Shown piece after piece: positions 16,365 to 23,949 of a stretch of DNA of 64,000 nt. The notes under the pieces are model-generated. The model was given only the letters and a program-made list of their open reading frames with translations, was not told where the DNA came from and made no database searches. Positions within the stretch are counted from its first letter, which is position 1. Every line of letters begins with the position of its first letter. Source of the DNA: Sphingomonas sp. BK345 (GTDB lineage: Bacteria > Pseudomonadota > Alphaproteobacteria > Sphingomonadales > Sphingomonadaceae); assembly GCF_014193845.1 (NCBI RefSeq), contig NZ_JACHZX010000005.1, positions 62,001 through 126,000 of the forward strand, written 5' to 3'. Both the position numbers and the translations under genes were made by a program.

Positions 16365-17854
16365 CCCAGCCGCGCCGCCGCCGCCAGTCGCTCGCCGGGC
16401 TGGCCAACATCAGCTTCGGCTTCTTCGGCATCCAGATCGGCTTCGCGCTGCAGAACGCGAACATGAGCCGCATCTTCCAGTCGCTGGGCACGCGGCTCGA
16501 CGACCTGCCCGCGCTATGGGTCGCCGCGCCGCTCACCGGGCTGCTGGTCCAGCCGGTGATCGGCCACCTCAGCGACCGCACCTGGCTGGGCCGGTTCGGG
16601 CGGCGGCGGCCCTATTTCCTCGCCGGCGCGCTGCTCGCCGCGCTGTCGCTCTTGATCATGCCGCTGAGCCCGGGGCTGCTCGTTGCGGCGCTGATGCTAT
16701 GGGTGCTCGACGCCTCGCTCAACGTCTCGATGGAGCCGTTCCGCGCTTTCGTCGGCGACATGCTCGATCGCGACCAGCACGCCGCCGGTTACGGCGTGCA
16801 GACCGCCTTCATCGGCGCCGGCGCGGTGGTGGGCTCGATCTTCCCCTGGCTGCTCGAGCAGGCGGGCGTGTCGAACGTCGCGCCGCCGGGCGTCATCCCC
16901 GACTCGGTCCGCGTCGCTTTCTGGGCCGGCGGCGCCGCGCTGCTGCTGAGCGTGCTGTGGACGGTGCTGACCACGCGCGAATATTCGCCTGAGGAGATGG
17001 AGGCGTTCGACGGCGCGCGCGCCGCCGACGAGGCCGAGAGCCACGCCGCGCTCGCTGGGCGCGGTGACGGCGCTCCGCTGGCCTGGCTCGGCGCGGGTGC
17101 GGCGGTGGTGGCGCTCGTCGCCGCGCTCGGGCTGGAGAAGGAGATGTACCTGCTCGGCGCGCTGCTCGCCGGCTATGGTCTCGCCAGCCTGGTCGCCATC
17201 CGGCGCGCGCGGCGGGGGCGGAGAGCGGGCGTGCTCGGGCATCTCGTCGGCGATTTCGCGGGCATGCCGCCGCTGATGAAGCGGCTCGCGCTCGTCCAGT
17301 TCTTCAGCTGGTCGGCTTTGTTCATCATGTGGATCAACACCACCCCCGTCGTCACCGGTGCCTTCTACGGCGCGCGCGACGCGGCCAGCCCGGCCTATCA
17401 GGAGGGCGCCAACTGGGTCGACGTGCTGTTCGCCGCCTACAACGGCGTGGCGGCGCTCTCCGCGCTGCTGCTGCTGCCGTGGCTGGCGCGGCGCGTCGGC
17501 AAGGCGCGCACCCACGCGATCGGGCTCGGCTGCGGTGCGCTCGGCTTCGCCAGCGTCTTCGTGGTGCCCGACGCGCGCTGGCTGCTGCTGAGCGAGGTGG
17601 CGATCGGCATCGCCTGGTCGACCATCCTGGCGATGCCCTATGCGATCCTCGCCTCGGCGCTGCCGCAGCGCAAGCTCGGAGTGTACATGGGGCTGTTCAA
17701 CGTCTTCGTGGTGCTGCCGCAGCTGCTGGTGGCGACGGTGATGGGATCGATTACCAAGCATTTCTTCCCGACCGAGCCGATCTGGACGCTGGCCTTCGCC
17801 GCCGCGACGATGCTGGCGGCGGCCTTGGCGATGCTGCGGGTGCGGGTGGAGTGA
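16361..17854 (+). CDS. SLC45/GPH-type MFS sugar transporter
   Basis: The 497-residue protein has about 12 transmembrane helices and the major facilitator loop motif GHLSDRTWLGRFGRRRPY between helices 2 and 3. The sequence style (SFGFFGIQIGFALQNANMSRIF and the long central loop) resembles the proton-coupled disaccharide carriers of the SLC45/sucrose transporter group. These are found next to amylase and glucosidase genes in Caulobacter-like bacteria. The gene starts inside the alpha-glucosidase stop (ATGA). It most likely imports maltose or short maltodextrins that the downstream glucosidase step consumes. The locus has no TonB-dependent receptor within this window. Confidence 0.9.
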   Translation: MTQPRRRRQSLAGLANISFGFFGIQIGFALQNANMSRIFQSLGTRLDDLPALWVAAPLTGLLVQPVIGHLSDRTWLGRFGRRRPYFLAGALLAALSLLIMPLSPGLLVAALMLWVLDASLNVSMEPFRAFVGDMLDRDQHAAGYGVQTAFIGAGAVVGSIFPWLLEQAGVSNVAPPGVIPDSVRVAFWAGGAALLLSVLWTVLTTREYSPEEMEAFDGARAADEAESHAALAGRGDGAPLAWLGAGAAVVALVAALGLEKEMYLLGALLAGYGLASLVAIRRARRGRRAGVLGHLVGDFAGMPPLMKRLALVQFFSWSALFIMWINTTPVVTGAFYGARDAASPAYQEGANWVDVLFAAYNGVAALSALLLLPWLARRVGKARTHAIGLGCGALGFASVFVVPDARWLLLSEVAIGIAWSTILAMPYAILASALPQRKLGVYMGLFNVFVVLPQLLVATVMGSITKHFFPTEPIWTLAFAAATMLAAALAMLRVRVE

Positions 17855-17871
17855 GGCGACGCGCGAGACGT

Positions 17872-17998
17872 ACTTCGAGACGACGCTTCGACGGGCTCAG
17901 CGCCTCCTCGGCGCGAACGGATGCCGCGGCACCAGGCTGTCTTTCTCAGCCGTTCGCGCTGGGGAAAGGCTGAGCGCGTCGACGCCTCGTCTCGAAGT
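17872..17998. repeat. Palindromic element, family A, after the sugar transporter
   Basis: Inverted arms of about 50 bp start with ACTTCGAGACGACGC at 17872 and end with CTCGTCTCGAAGT at 17998. The arms meet at ...GCGCGAACGG / CCGTTCGCGC.... This is the same design as the rpoB-rpoC element, with the arm order reversed relative to it. It lies between converging genes and could work as a bidirectional terminator. Confidence 0.8.
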
Positions 17999-18006
17999 GC
18001 CTTCCG

Positions 18007-18210
18007 CTACGGCCGCTGGGGCGCCGTCTCGCCGCCCTGCGCCGCCAGCGCCATCGCGCGCGCGGTGCCGGTGGCGGGCTTGAGCCGCGTCGCCGACGCA
18101 TCGCGGCCGTAGTTGAGGTACAACACCGTCGCGATCAGCAGCGCGATCGCCAGCAGCGCGGGCCAGCCGGCGAAGCTGCGGTAGGAGAAGCCGTGCTTGT
18201 TCGTGTCCAT
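18007..18210 (-). CDS. Small single-pass membrane protein
   Basis: A 67-residue product with a charged N-terminus, one hydrophobic helix at about residues 15-32 (GWPALLAIALLIATVLYL), and a basic, then Ala/Gly-rich tail. It lies downstream of the inositol-related nucleotidyltransferase but on its 5' side in transcription, about 290 nt before the next gene to the left. I do not recognise the family. The ATG start, length and membrane signature make it a plausible real gene. Confidence 0.55.
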   Translation of the reverse strand: MDTNKHGFSYRSFAGWPALLAIALLIATVLYLNYGRDASATRLKPATGTARAMALAAQGGETAPQRP

Positions 18211-18296
18211 CGCGATCCTCGTCGTCGGGTCTCGCGGCTGGCAATGACATAGCGGGCAGACACGTTCCCGCTGATCGAGGTTACATTTTCTTGCTG

Positions 18297-19019
18297 TCAG
18301 GCGGCGCGGGGATGCGCCGCGAGCGCCGCCTCGGCCTGGTCGAGCGCGCGCGGGTCATCGACGTCGAGCCACCAGGCGTCGCCGACGTCCACCACCCGCG
18401 CCTCGCCGCACGCCGCCAGCGCCTCGACCCCGGCCGAGATCGAGCCGCTGCCACCGGCCGCGATCGAGTCGCGCAGCGCGTCATGAAAGCGCACGTCGAC
18501 CGCGAACACGCCGGTGTCGTAGCAGTCATAGTCGGGCAGGTGCTTGCCGATCGCAACGATGCGATCGCCTCTCGTACGCACCCGCGTGACGTCGTCGAGG
18601 TCGACTAGGGGATTGTCGAGCCGGCGGTCGATCCCGAGCGTCAGCGCCGCCTCGGGCGCGGCGACGACGCGCGCGATCAGCGCCGGGTCGAGCAGGTGGT
18701 CCGCCATCATCAGCAGGTGGCGACGCCGGCCGATCGCCTCGGCGCCGGTCAGCACCGAATGGCCATTGGCGAGCGACCAGTCGGGCGTGCGCACGCAGCG
18801 CAGTGGCACGTTGAGCGTCGCCGCTACCACGGCGAGGTGACGCTCCAGCCGCTCGCCCTCGTGGCCGGTGACGACCGTCACGTCGGTGACGCCACCGTCG
18901 AGCGCGGCACGTAGCACGCGCTCGATCAGCGGCACGCCCTGCACGAGCGTCAGCGGCTTCGATGGAGAGACCGCGCGCAGCCGGCTGCCGTAGCCGGCCG
19001 CGACGATGAGCGCGTGCAA
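18297..19019 (-). CDS. Nucleotidyltransferase, probable inositol-1-phosphate cytidylyltransferase
   Basis: The 240-residue sugar-phosphate nucleotidyltransferase has the N-terminal nucleotide-binding signature AAGYGSRLRAVSPSKPL. An acidic MMADHLLDP motif probably holds the catalytic metal. The segments VDLDDVTRV, IVAIGKHLPDYDCYDTGVFAV resemble CTP:inositol-1-phosphate cytidylyltransferases, the enzyme that makes CDP-inositol. The gene lies 10 nt downstream of the inositol-3-phosphate synthase gene on the same strand, and a CDP-alcohol phosphotransferase is divergent. That context strongly supports the inositol assignment over a glucose or mannose nucleotidyltransferase, but the substrate is inferred. 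Confidence 0.8.
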   Translation of the reverse strand: MHALIVAAGYGSRLRAVSPSKPLTLVQGVPLIERVLRAALDGGVTDVTVVTGHEGERLERHLAVVAATLNVPLRCVRTPDWSLANGHSVLTGAEAIGRRRHLLMMADHLLDPALIARVVAAPEAALTLGIDRRLDNPLVDLDDVTRVRTRGDRIVAIGKHLPDYDCYDTGVFAVDVRFHDALRDSIAAGGSGSISAGVEALAACGEARVVDVGDAWWLDVDDPRALDQAEAALAAHPRAA

Positions 19020-19029
19020 GGGGAGGGCC

Positions 19030-20136
19030 TTACTCGGCGGCGAGGCGCGCGTCGGCGTGGATGAACTCGTTGGTCATCGCGGCCGCCACGTCGTCGGTCA
19101 CCTGCTGCGGCGGGTGCTTGCAGAAGAAGGCCGACGGACCCTCGAGTGCGCCAGCGATGCCGCGCTCCAGACCAAGCTTCACGCAGCGGATCGCGTCCAC
19201 CACGACCGCGGCCGAGTTGGGCGAGTCCTCGACCGACAGGCGCAGCTCGAGGTTCATCGGCACGCCGCCGAACAGGTCACCCTCAAGCCGGAGGAAGCAC
19301 AGCTTGTTGTCGCCGAGCCAGGGGATGTAGTCCGACGGACCGACGTGGATGTTCTCGTCCGCCAGCCGCTCGGCGATCACCGCCTGCACCGCCTCGGTCT
19401 TCGACTCCTTCTTGCTCGCCAGCCGGTTGCGGTCGAGCATGTTCATGAAGTCGGTGTTGCCGCCGGTATTGAGCTGGTAGGTGTGATCAATCGTCACGCC
19501 GCGCTGGCCGAACAGGTTCGACAGCACGCGGTGGACGATCGTCGCGCCAACCTGCGCCTTCACGTCGTCGCCGATGATCGGCAGGCCGGCGTCGGCGAAC
19601 TTCTTCTCCCACTCGGGGCGCGAGGCGATGAACACCGGCATGCAGTTGACCACGCCGAGGCCTGCCTCGAGCGCGCACTCCATGTAGAATTCGGTCGCCT
19701 CCTGGCTGCCGACCGGCAGGAAGTTGACCAGGATCTCGGCGCCGGTGCGCTTGAGCTCGGCGATGATCTCCGCCTTCTCCGCGTCGCGCGTGTCGTTGAT
19801 CTCGAAGCCGCGGTCGTTGGCGGCGGTGAGCATGTGCGGCGCGACGCCGTCCAGCTTGGCGCCCATCTTCACGATCGTCCCGGTCTTGGGCACGTCGGCG
19901 TGGAACACCTTGGTGCAGTTCGGTTTGGCGAAGATCGCCTCGCCGAGATCGAGCCCGACCTTGCGCGAATCGACGTCGAACGCCGCGACGAAATCGAGGT
20001 CGCCGACCTTGTAGCCGCCGATCTCCTCGTGGATCAGACCGGCGGCGGTGTTGCTGCCGGCATAGTGGTATTTGCCCTGCACGAGGCTGCTCGCGCAGTT
20101 CCCAACCCCGATGACCGCCACCTTGATCGAAGCCAT
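19030..20136 (-). CDS. myo-Inositol-1(3)-phosphate synthase
   Basis: A 368-residue protein of the inositol-3-phosphate synthase family, which turns glucose 6-phosphate into myo-inositol phosphate in an NAD-dependent reaction. The N-terminal Rossmann motif VGVGNCASSLVQG binds NAD. The long core contains VNFLPVGSQEATEF, the NTGGNTDFMNMLDR active-site segment and SDYIPWLGDNK. The ATG at 20136 gives the typical short N-terminus (MASIKVAVIGVGN). It is the first gene of a two-gene operon with the nucleotidyltransferase at 18297-19019 and is divergent from the CDP-alcohol phosphotransferase at 20251. Confidence 0.93.
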   Translation of the reverse strand: MASIKVAVIGVGNCASSLVQGKYHYAGSNTAAGLIHEEIGGYKVGDLDFVAAFDVDSRKVGLDLGEAIFAKPNCTKVFHADVPKTGTIVKMGAKLDGVAPHMLTAANDRGFEINDTRDAEKAEIIAELKRTGAEILVNFLPVGSQEATEFYMECALEAGLGVVNCMPVFIASRPEWEKKFADAGLPIIGDDVKAQVGATIVHRVLSNLFGQRGVTIDHTYQLNTGGNTDFMNMLDRNRLASKKESKTEAVQAVIAERLADENIHVGPSDYIPWLGDNKLCFLRLEGDLFGGVPMNLELRLSVEDSPNSAAVVVDAIRCVKLGLERGIAGALEGPSAFFCKHPPQQVTDDVAAAMTNEFIHADARLAAE

Positions 20137-20250
20137 TCTACCCCACTTGTCGGCCCCTAGCCGAGCTGAAGACATATACGTTGCCGCTTCGTGACAGATA
20201 CGTGGCAACTGTCAAGCGGACCGATCGCCTGTATAGGCGCGCCGGGGCAA

Positions 20251-21135
20251 ATGCACGAGGAACGCGTGAACGATTCCGAACCGGCTGTGGCGGGGAAGCC
20301 GCGCGAGCTACAAGGCTTTCTGAACAGGACGATTTATCACCCGCTCGCGCACCTGCTGGCGCGCGCGCTGGTGCCCACGCCGGTGACGCCGAACATGGTC
20401 TCGATCGCGGGCGCGCTGATGGTGATGGCGGCGGCGGTGCTGTACGCGCGGGTGGGGACGCCTGCGGCGATCGCGCTCGGTTTCCTGCTCCACTGCCTGT
20501 GGCACGTGGTGGACGGTGCCGACGGCGCGCTGGCGCGGATGTCGGGTCGCGCCTCGCCCTCGGGCGAGATCGTCGACGGGCTGTGCGACTATGCCGGGCA
20601 CGCGGTGATGTACACGCTGCTCGGCGCGGCTATGGACGACCGGATCGGCTGGGTCGCCTGGCCGATCGTCGTGCTGGCGGGGGTGAGCCGTGCGGTCCAG
20701 TCGGTCTTCGCCGAGAGCCAGCGCCGCACCTATCAATGGTGGGCCTATGACGTGCCGTGGCTGCAGACCGCCAAGTCCGGCGGCGACGGTATCGGGGTGA
20801 AGCTGTCCGGCCTCTATCTCTGGGCGTGGCACAAGATGTCGGGGCCGACGCAGGTGGTGAACGCGCTGGTGGCGAGCGCCGCGGCGGATCCGCCCGAGCG
20901 CCGCCGCATCGCGCAGATCGCGCGCGAGGAGGGGCGCAAGCTGCTTCCCGCCGCCGCGGTGCTCGGCGCCAACCCGCGCACGATCCTGCTCGGGCTCAGC
21001 ATGATCGCGGGGACGCCCCTCTGGTTCTTCCTGATCGAGATCGTGGTGCTCAACGTGGTGCTGGTGCTCGCGATCGTGCAGGCTGCCTACGTCGGGCGGC
21101 AGATGACCGCGCTGATCGCGCACGGGCACCGCTGA
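20251..21135 (+). CDS. CDP-alcohol phosphatidyltransferase family membrane enzyme
   Basis: A 294-residue integral membrane enzyme with the complete CDP-alcohol phosphotransferase signature D-x2-DG-x2-AR-x8-G-x3-D-x3-D, seen as DGADGALAR then GEIVDGLCD. Hydrophobic helices surround the motif and a pair of helices closes the C-terminus. With the divergent inositol-phosphate synthase and the inositol-phosphate cytidylyltransferase it could condense CDP-inositol with inositol phosphate (di-inositol phosphate synthesis) or with a lipid or alcohol acceptor. The start is uncertain: ATG 20251 or GTG 20266, the latter with GAGGA 5 nt upstream. Confidence 0.85.
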   Translation: MHEERVNDSEPAVAGKPRELQGFLNRTIYHPLAHLLARALVPTPVTPNMVSIAGALMVMAAAVLYARVGTPAAIALGFLLHCLWHVVDGADGALARMSGRASPSGEIVDGLCDYAGHAVMYTLLGAAMDDRIGWVAWPIVVLAGVSRAVQSVFAESQRRTYQWWAYDVPWLQTAKSGGDGIGVKLSGLYLWAWHKMSGPTQVVNALVASAAADPPERRRIAQIAREEGRKLLPAAAVLGANPRTILLGLSMIAGTPLWFFLIEIVVLNVVLVLAIVQAAYVGRQMTALIAHGHR

Positions 21136-21224
21136 CCCGCGTCGGTCGTGCACGGGAACCCCGCGCGCGGGCCGCGGGTTGCCTGCGGCAAGAACATGGA
21201 TCAGCGAGATTTAGGGAGCGAGCG

Positions 21225-21767
21225 ATGCGACGGATCACGGGCATGACGGCGGTAGGGCTGGCGACGCTGGCGCTCGCCGCGTGCAACGACCAGGCGAAGA
21301 TGGACACGGGCGCGCCGGTCGCGGGCGGTGCCGGCGCCACTGCGCAGCTCGCCACCGCGACGGGCGCGCCGGCCGGCCGCGCCACCGTGACCGAGGTGGC
21401 GGGCGGGCTGCGCTTCACCGTGGACGTCAGCGGCATGCCGCCGGGCACGCACGGCGCGCACGTCCACATGGTCGGCCGCTGCGACCCGCCGGGCTTCGAG
21501 AGCGCGGGCGGCCATTGGAATCCGACGCAGATGAAGCACGGTACGATGAACCCGCAGGGGCCGCATCAGGGCGACCTGCCCAATCTCGTGATCGGCAATG
21601 ACGGCCGCGGTACGATCGGCGCGACGATCCCGGGCGCGACCATGGCTGGGCTGCTCGACGCCGACGGCGCCGCGATGGTGATCCACGCCGGGCAGGATGA
21701 CCTCAAGACCGACCCCAGCGGCAACTCGGGCGCGCGCATCGCCTGCGGCGTGTTCCAGGCGGGGTGA
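21225..21767 (+). CDS. sodC: Cu/Zn superoxide dismutase lipoprotein
   Basis: A 180-residue SodC that detoxifies superoxide outside the cytoplasm. The N-terminal lipobox LALAAC predicts lipid attachment. Copper and zinc ligands are visible as GAHVHMVGRC, GGHWNP, HQGDLPN and VIHAGQDD, and Cys pairs for the disulfide are present. AGGGAG precedes the ATG at 21225. Upstream, GGAAC (21155) and GGTT (21177) with a 17-bp spacer resemble, with one mismatch, the alphaproteobacterial general-stress (EcfG) promoter GGAAC-N16/17-CGTT. The same bases also form an inverted repeat that might end the preceding gene, so the promoter call is weak. Confidence 0.93.
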   Translation: MRRITGMTAVGLATLALAACNDQAKMDTGAPVAGGAGATAQLATATGAPAGRATVTEVAGGLRFTVDVSGMPPGTHGAHVHMVGRCDPPGFESAGGHWNPTQMKHGTMNPQGPHQGDLPNLVIGNDGRGTIGATIPGATMAGLLDADGAAMVIHAGQDDLKTDPSGNSGARIACGVFQAG

Positions 21768-21807
21768 GAGGGGAGGGGCCGGCAACGCCGGTCTCTCATT
21801 GCTACCA

Positions 21808-21901
21808 TCATCCTGAGCTCGTCTCAGGATCCACCGTGCCGCAGTGTCAGACGCCGAGGCGCTCGCGGGACGGTGGATCCTGAAACAAGTTCAGGATGAC
21901 G
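21808..21901. repeat. Palindromic element, family B, between convergent genes
   Basis: The arms TCATCCTGAGCTCGTCTCAGG...TCCACC and GGTGGATCCTGAAACAAGTTC...AGGATGACG are inverted copies and match the element at 12551-12646. It lies between the converging sodC and MFS genes, where its hairpin could stop transcription from both sides. The left arm should be read as two parts of under 20 bases each side of the palindrome centre. Confidence 0.8.
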
Positions 21902-21959
21902 CCAGCGCGTGAGGGGGGCGCCGGAGGGCGAGGAGAGGCGCGCGTCTCCCCGAGCCGCC

Positions 21960-23510
21960 TCACCCCACCTCTCCCGCCGCCCGCGCGCGGACCTCGCGAG
22001 TCCGCTCCGCCTCGGGCACCAGCCGGTAGGCCGCCACGCCCGCGGCCACGCCGAGCGGCACCACCGCGAGCAGCGCCAGCATCCCGGTCGACAGGCTGCC
22101 GCTCAGCGTGGAGATCCGCCCCGCCAGATACGGCCCGAGCGCCAGCCCGAGCAGCGTAGTACCGATGAAGAAGGTCGCCGTCGCCGTGCCACGCATTCGC
22201 GGCAGCACCAGGTCCTGCGTCGCCGCGGCGGCCGAGCCCAGCCCCCAGCTCGCCAGATATTGCGACGCGAACAGGCACAGGTAGAGCGTCAGCGGCGCAC
22301 TCGCGGTGAAGCCGATCACGAGGAAGGGCACCGGCAGCACCGCGCCGCACAGAACCGGCACCAGCCGCCCGGACGGGTTGGTCCGCCGCAGCCGGTCCGC
22401 GATCAACCCGCCGCTCGTCACTCCGAGGAAGCCCGACAGCGCCGCGCCGCCGCCTAGGATCAGCCCGGCCTGCGCCGGCGACACCGCGAGCGCGCGCATC
22501 GCATAAGGCGCTGCCCAGAAGGAGGCGGCGTAGCTCAGGAAGGCGTTGAGCCCATAGGCCACCACCACGCACAGGAAGGCGGGGGTGCCGACGATCAGCG
22601 CGAAGGTCGGCGGGTCGCGCCGGCGCAGCGCGCTCGCCCAGGAGAAGACCGCGTACACGCCGGTGCCGACCGCGATCCACTGCGGCAGCGGCTCGCCCAG
22701 TGAGCGCAGCAGCACCACCGACGCGACCACCGCCGCCAGCGCGACGAGGTTGACGGCCAGCGCGCCGACTCCGCGCCGCGCCGCCGCGATCAGCGTGAGC
22801 GGGGGCAGGATCGTCAGCAGCTCGCTGGCGAAGGCGCGGAAGGGCGCAGGATGCGGCGGGGGCGGGGGCAGCGCCTCGACCGCGCCGCGCACCGGCTCGC
22901 GCAGCGTTGCCACCAGCGCGGCGAGCAACAGGCCGGGCAGCCCGACCGCGAGGAACGCGGCCTGCCAGCCGGCGAGCCCGAGCGGCGGGTCGACCGGGAA
23001 GGCGCGCTGCCAATGCTGCACCACCAGCCCGCCGACCAGCAGCGAGCAGCCCCCGCCGACGTAGATGCCCGCCGAGTAGATCGACAGCGCCGTGGCGCGC
23101 AGCTTGCGCGGGAAATAGTCCGAGATCAGCGAGTAGGCCGAGGGCGACGCGGTGGCCTCGCCGACCCCGACGCCGACGCGCGCCGCGGCGAGCTGCGCGC
23201 CCCCGTTCGCCAGCCCCGAGAGCGCGGTCATGGTCGACCACAGCGCCAACCCGATCGTCATGAGCCGGACGCGGTGCCAGCTGTCGGCGAGGCGGCCGAG
23301 CGGGATGCCGAACAAAGCGTAGAAGACGCCGAAGGCGGTGCCGTAGAGGAAGCCCAGGTCCTCGTCGCGCAGGTGAAGGTCGCGCTTGATGTCCTCGGCG
23401 AGGATGGAGATCACCTGCCGGTCGACGAAGTTGAGGATGTAGACGACGAACAGGATCGCGAGCACGTACCACGCATAGCCGCTCGCGCGCTGGTCGCCGT
23501 CCGGGGTCAT
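21960..23510 (-). CDS. MFS transporter, spinster-like
   Basis: The 516-residue protein has 12 or more hydrophobic helices and two MFS hallmark segments: FVDRQVISILAEDIK in the first helix region and GRLADSWHRVRLM in the loop between helices 2 and 3. The VGVGEATASPSAYSLISDYF stretch is typical of spinster-type carriers in sphingomonads. A central Pro-rich cytoplasmic loop (around ALPPPPPHPAPF) separates the halves. The ATG at 23510 has GGGAGGGAA 6 nt upstream. It is a single gene with no catabolic neighbours, so the substrate cannot be predicted. Confidence 0.88.
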   Translation of the reverse strand: MTPDGDQRASGYAWYVLAILFVVYILNFVDRQVISILAEDIKRDLHLRDEDLGFLYGTAFGVFYALFGIPLGRLADSWHRVRLMTIGLALWSTMTALSGLANGGAQLAAARVGVGVGEATASPSAYSLISDYFPRKLRATALSIYSAGIYVGGGCSLLVGGLVVQHWQRAFPVDPPLGLAGWQAAFLAVGLPGLLLAALVATLREPVRGAVEALPPPPPHPAPFRAFASELLTILPPLTLIAAARRGVGALAVNLVALAAVVASVVLLRSLGEPLPQWIAVGTGVYAVFSWASALRRRDPPTFALIVGTPAFLCVVVAYGLNAFLSYAASFWAAPYAMRALAVSPAQAGLILGGGAALSGFLGVTSGGLIADRLRRTNPSGRLVPVLCGAVLPVPFLVIGFTASAPLTLYLCLFASQYLASWGLGSAAAATQDLVLPRMRGTATATFFIGTTLLGLALGPYLAGRISTLSGSLSTGMLALLAVVPLGVAAGVAAYRLVPEAERTREVRARAAGEVG

Positions 23511-23633
23511 GCCCGTTCCCTCCCGATCTTTGTCGTTGTGACGAGCGTAACAGAGGCGGGCGGAGAGGGAAGGGGGCGCCGCCGATATGGGGCGGGGCGG
23601 TGGCGCGGGATGTCGCGCCACCACCTCGTCCAG

Positions 23634-23664
23634 CGTCATCCTGAACGCGCCTCAGAATCCACCG
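23634..23664. repeat. Half copy of palindromic family B
   Basis: CGTCATCCTGAACGCGCCTC followed by AGAATCCACCGG matches the left arm of the elements at 12551 and 21808. No right arm is found before the family C element, so this copy looks eroded. Confidence 0.6.
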
Positions 23665-23713
23665 GGCCGCACGTTCGACCGTTCGCGCGAGACGACCCCG
23701 CCGCCGCGAGCCC

Positions 23714-23803
23714 GTGCCCCGGCGCAGGCCGGGGCCCAGTTGGGAAGGCCGGTGTGCGAGCCATCCGCGTCGCCCAACTGGGCCCCGGCCTTCGCCGGGG
23801 GCA
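23714..23803. repeat. Palindromic element, family C
   Basis: The left arm GTGCCCCGGCGCAGGCCGGG continues GCCCAGTTGGG. The right arm CCCAACTGGGCCCCGGCC continues TTCGCCGGGGGCAT. They are inverted copies separated by about 35 bp. The same arms occur inside the alpha-glucosidase gene at 16106-16262. Here the element is intergenic. Confidence 0.8.
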
Positions 23804-23949
23804 TCGTGGCACTCTGGGCAGATCGACATGCCATGGAAAGGAGCTTTTCCGCCCCCCTACACTCGCGCCTCACCCACCCGCCTCATTGCGCCCGCGACAC
23901 TTTCGTCCATGATCGCGCGCGTTCCATCCCCCGCGGAGTCGTCCCCATC

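Larger units (their letters stand above)
23511..23949. other. 439-bp divergent intergenic region with repeats
   Basis: It separates the MFS gene (minus) from the S9 peptidase (plus). It holds a half copy of family B (23634-23664) and a complete family C element (23714-23803). No credible protein is seen. The peptidase frame stays open through the repeats, but its signal peptide starts at 23950. Confidence 0.6.

Noticed and set aside
21847..23829. 660-codon minus-strand open frame over the MFS gene
   Set aside because: It lies in another phase of the same strand; the frame at 21960-23510 has the MFS helices and motifs.
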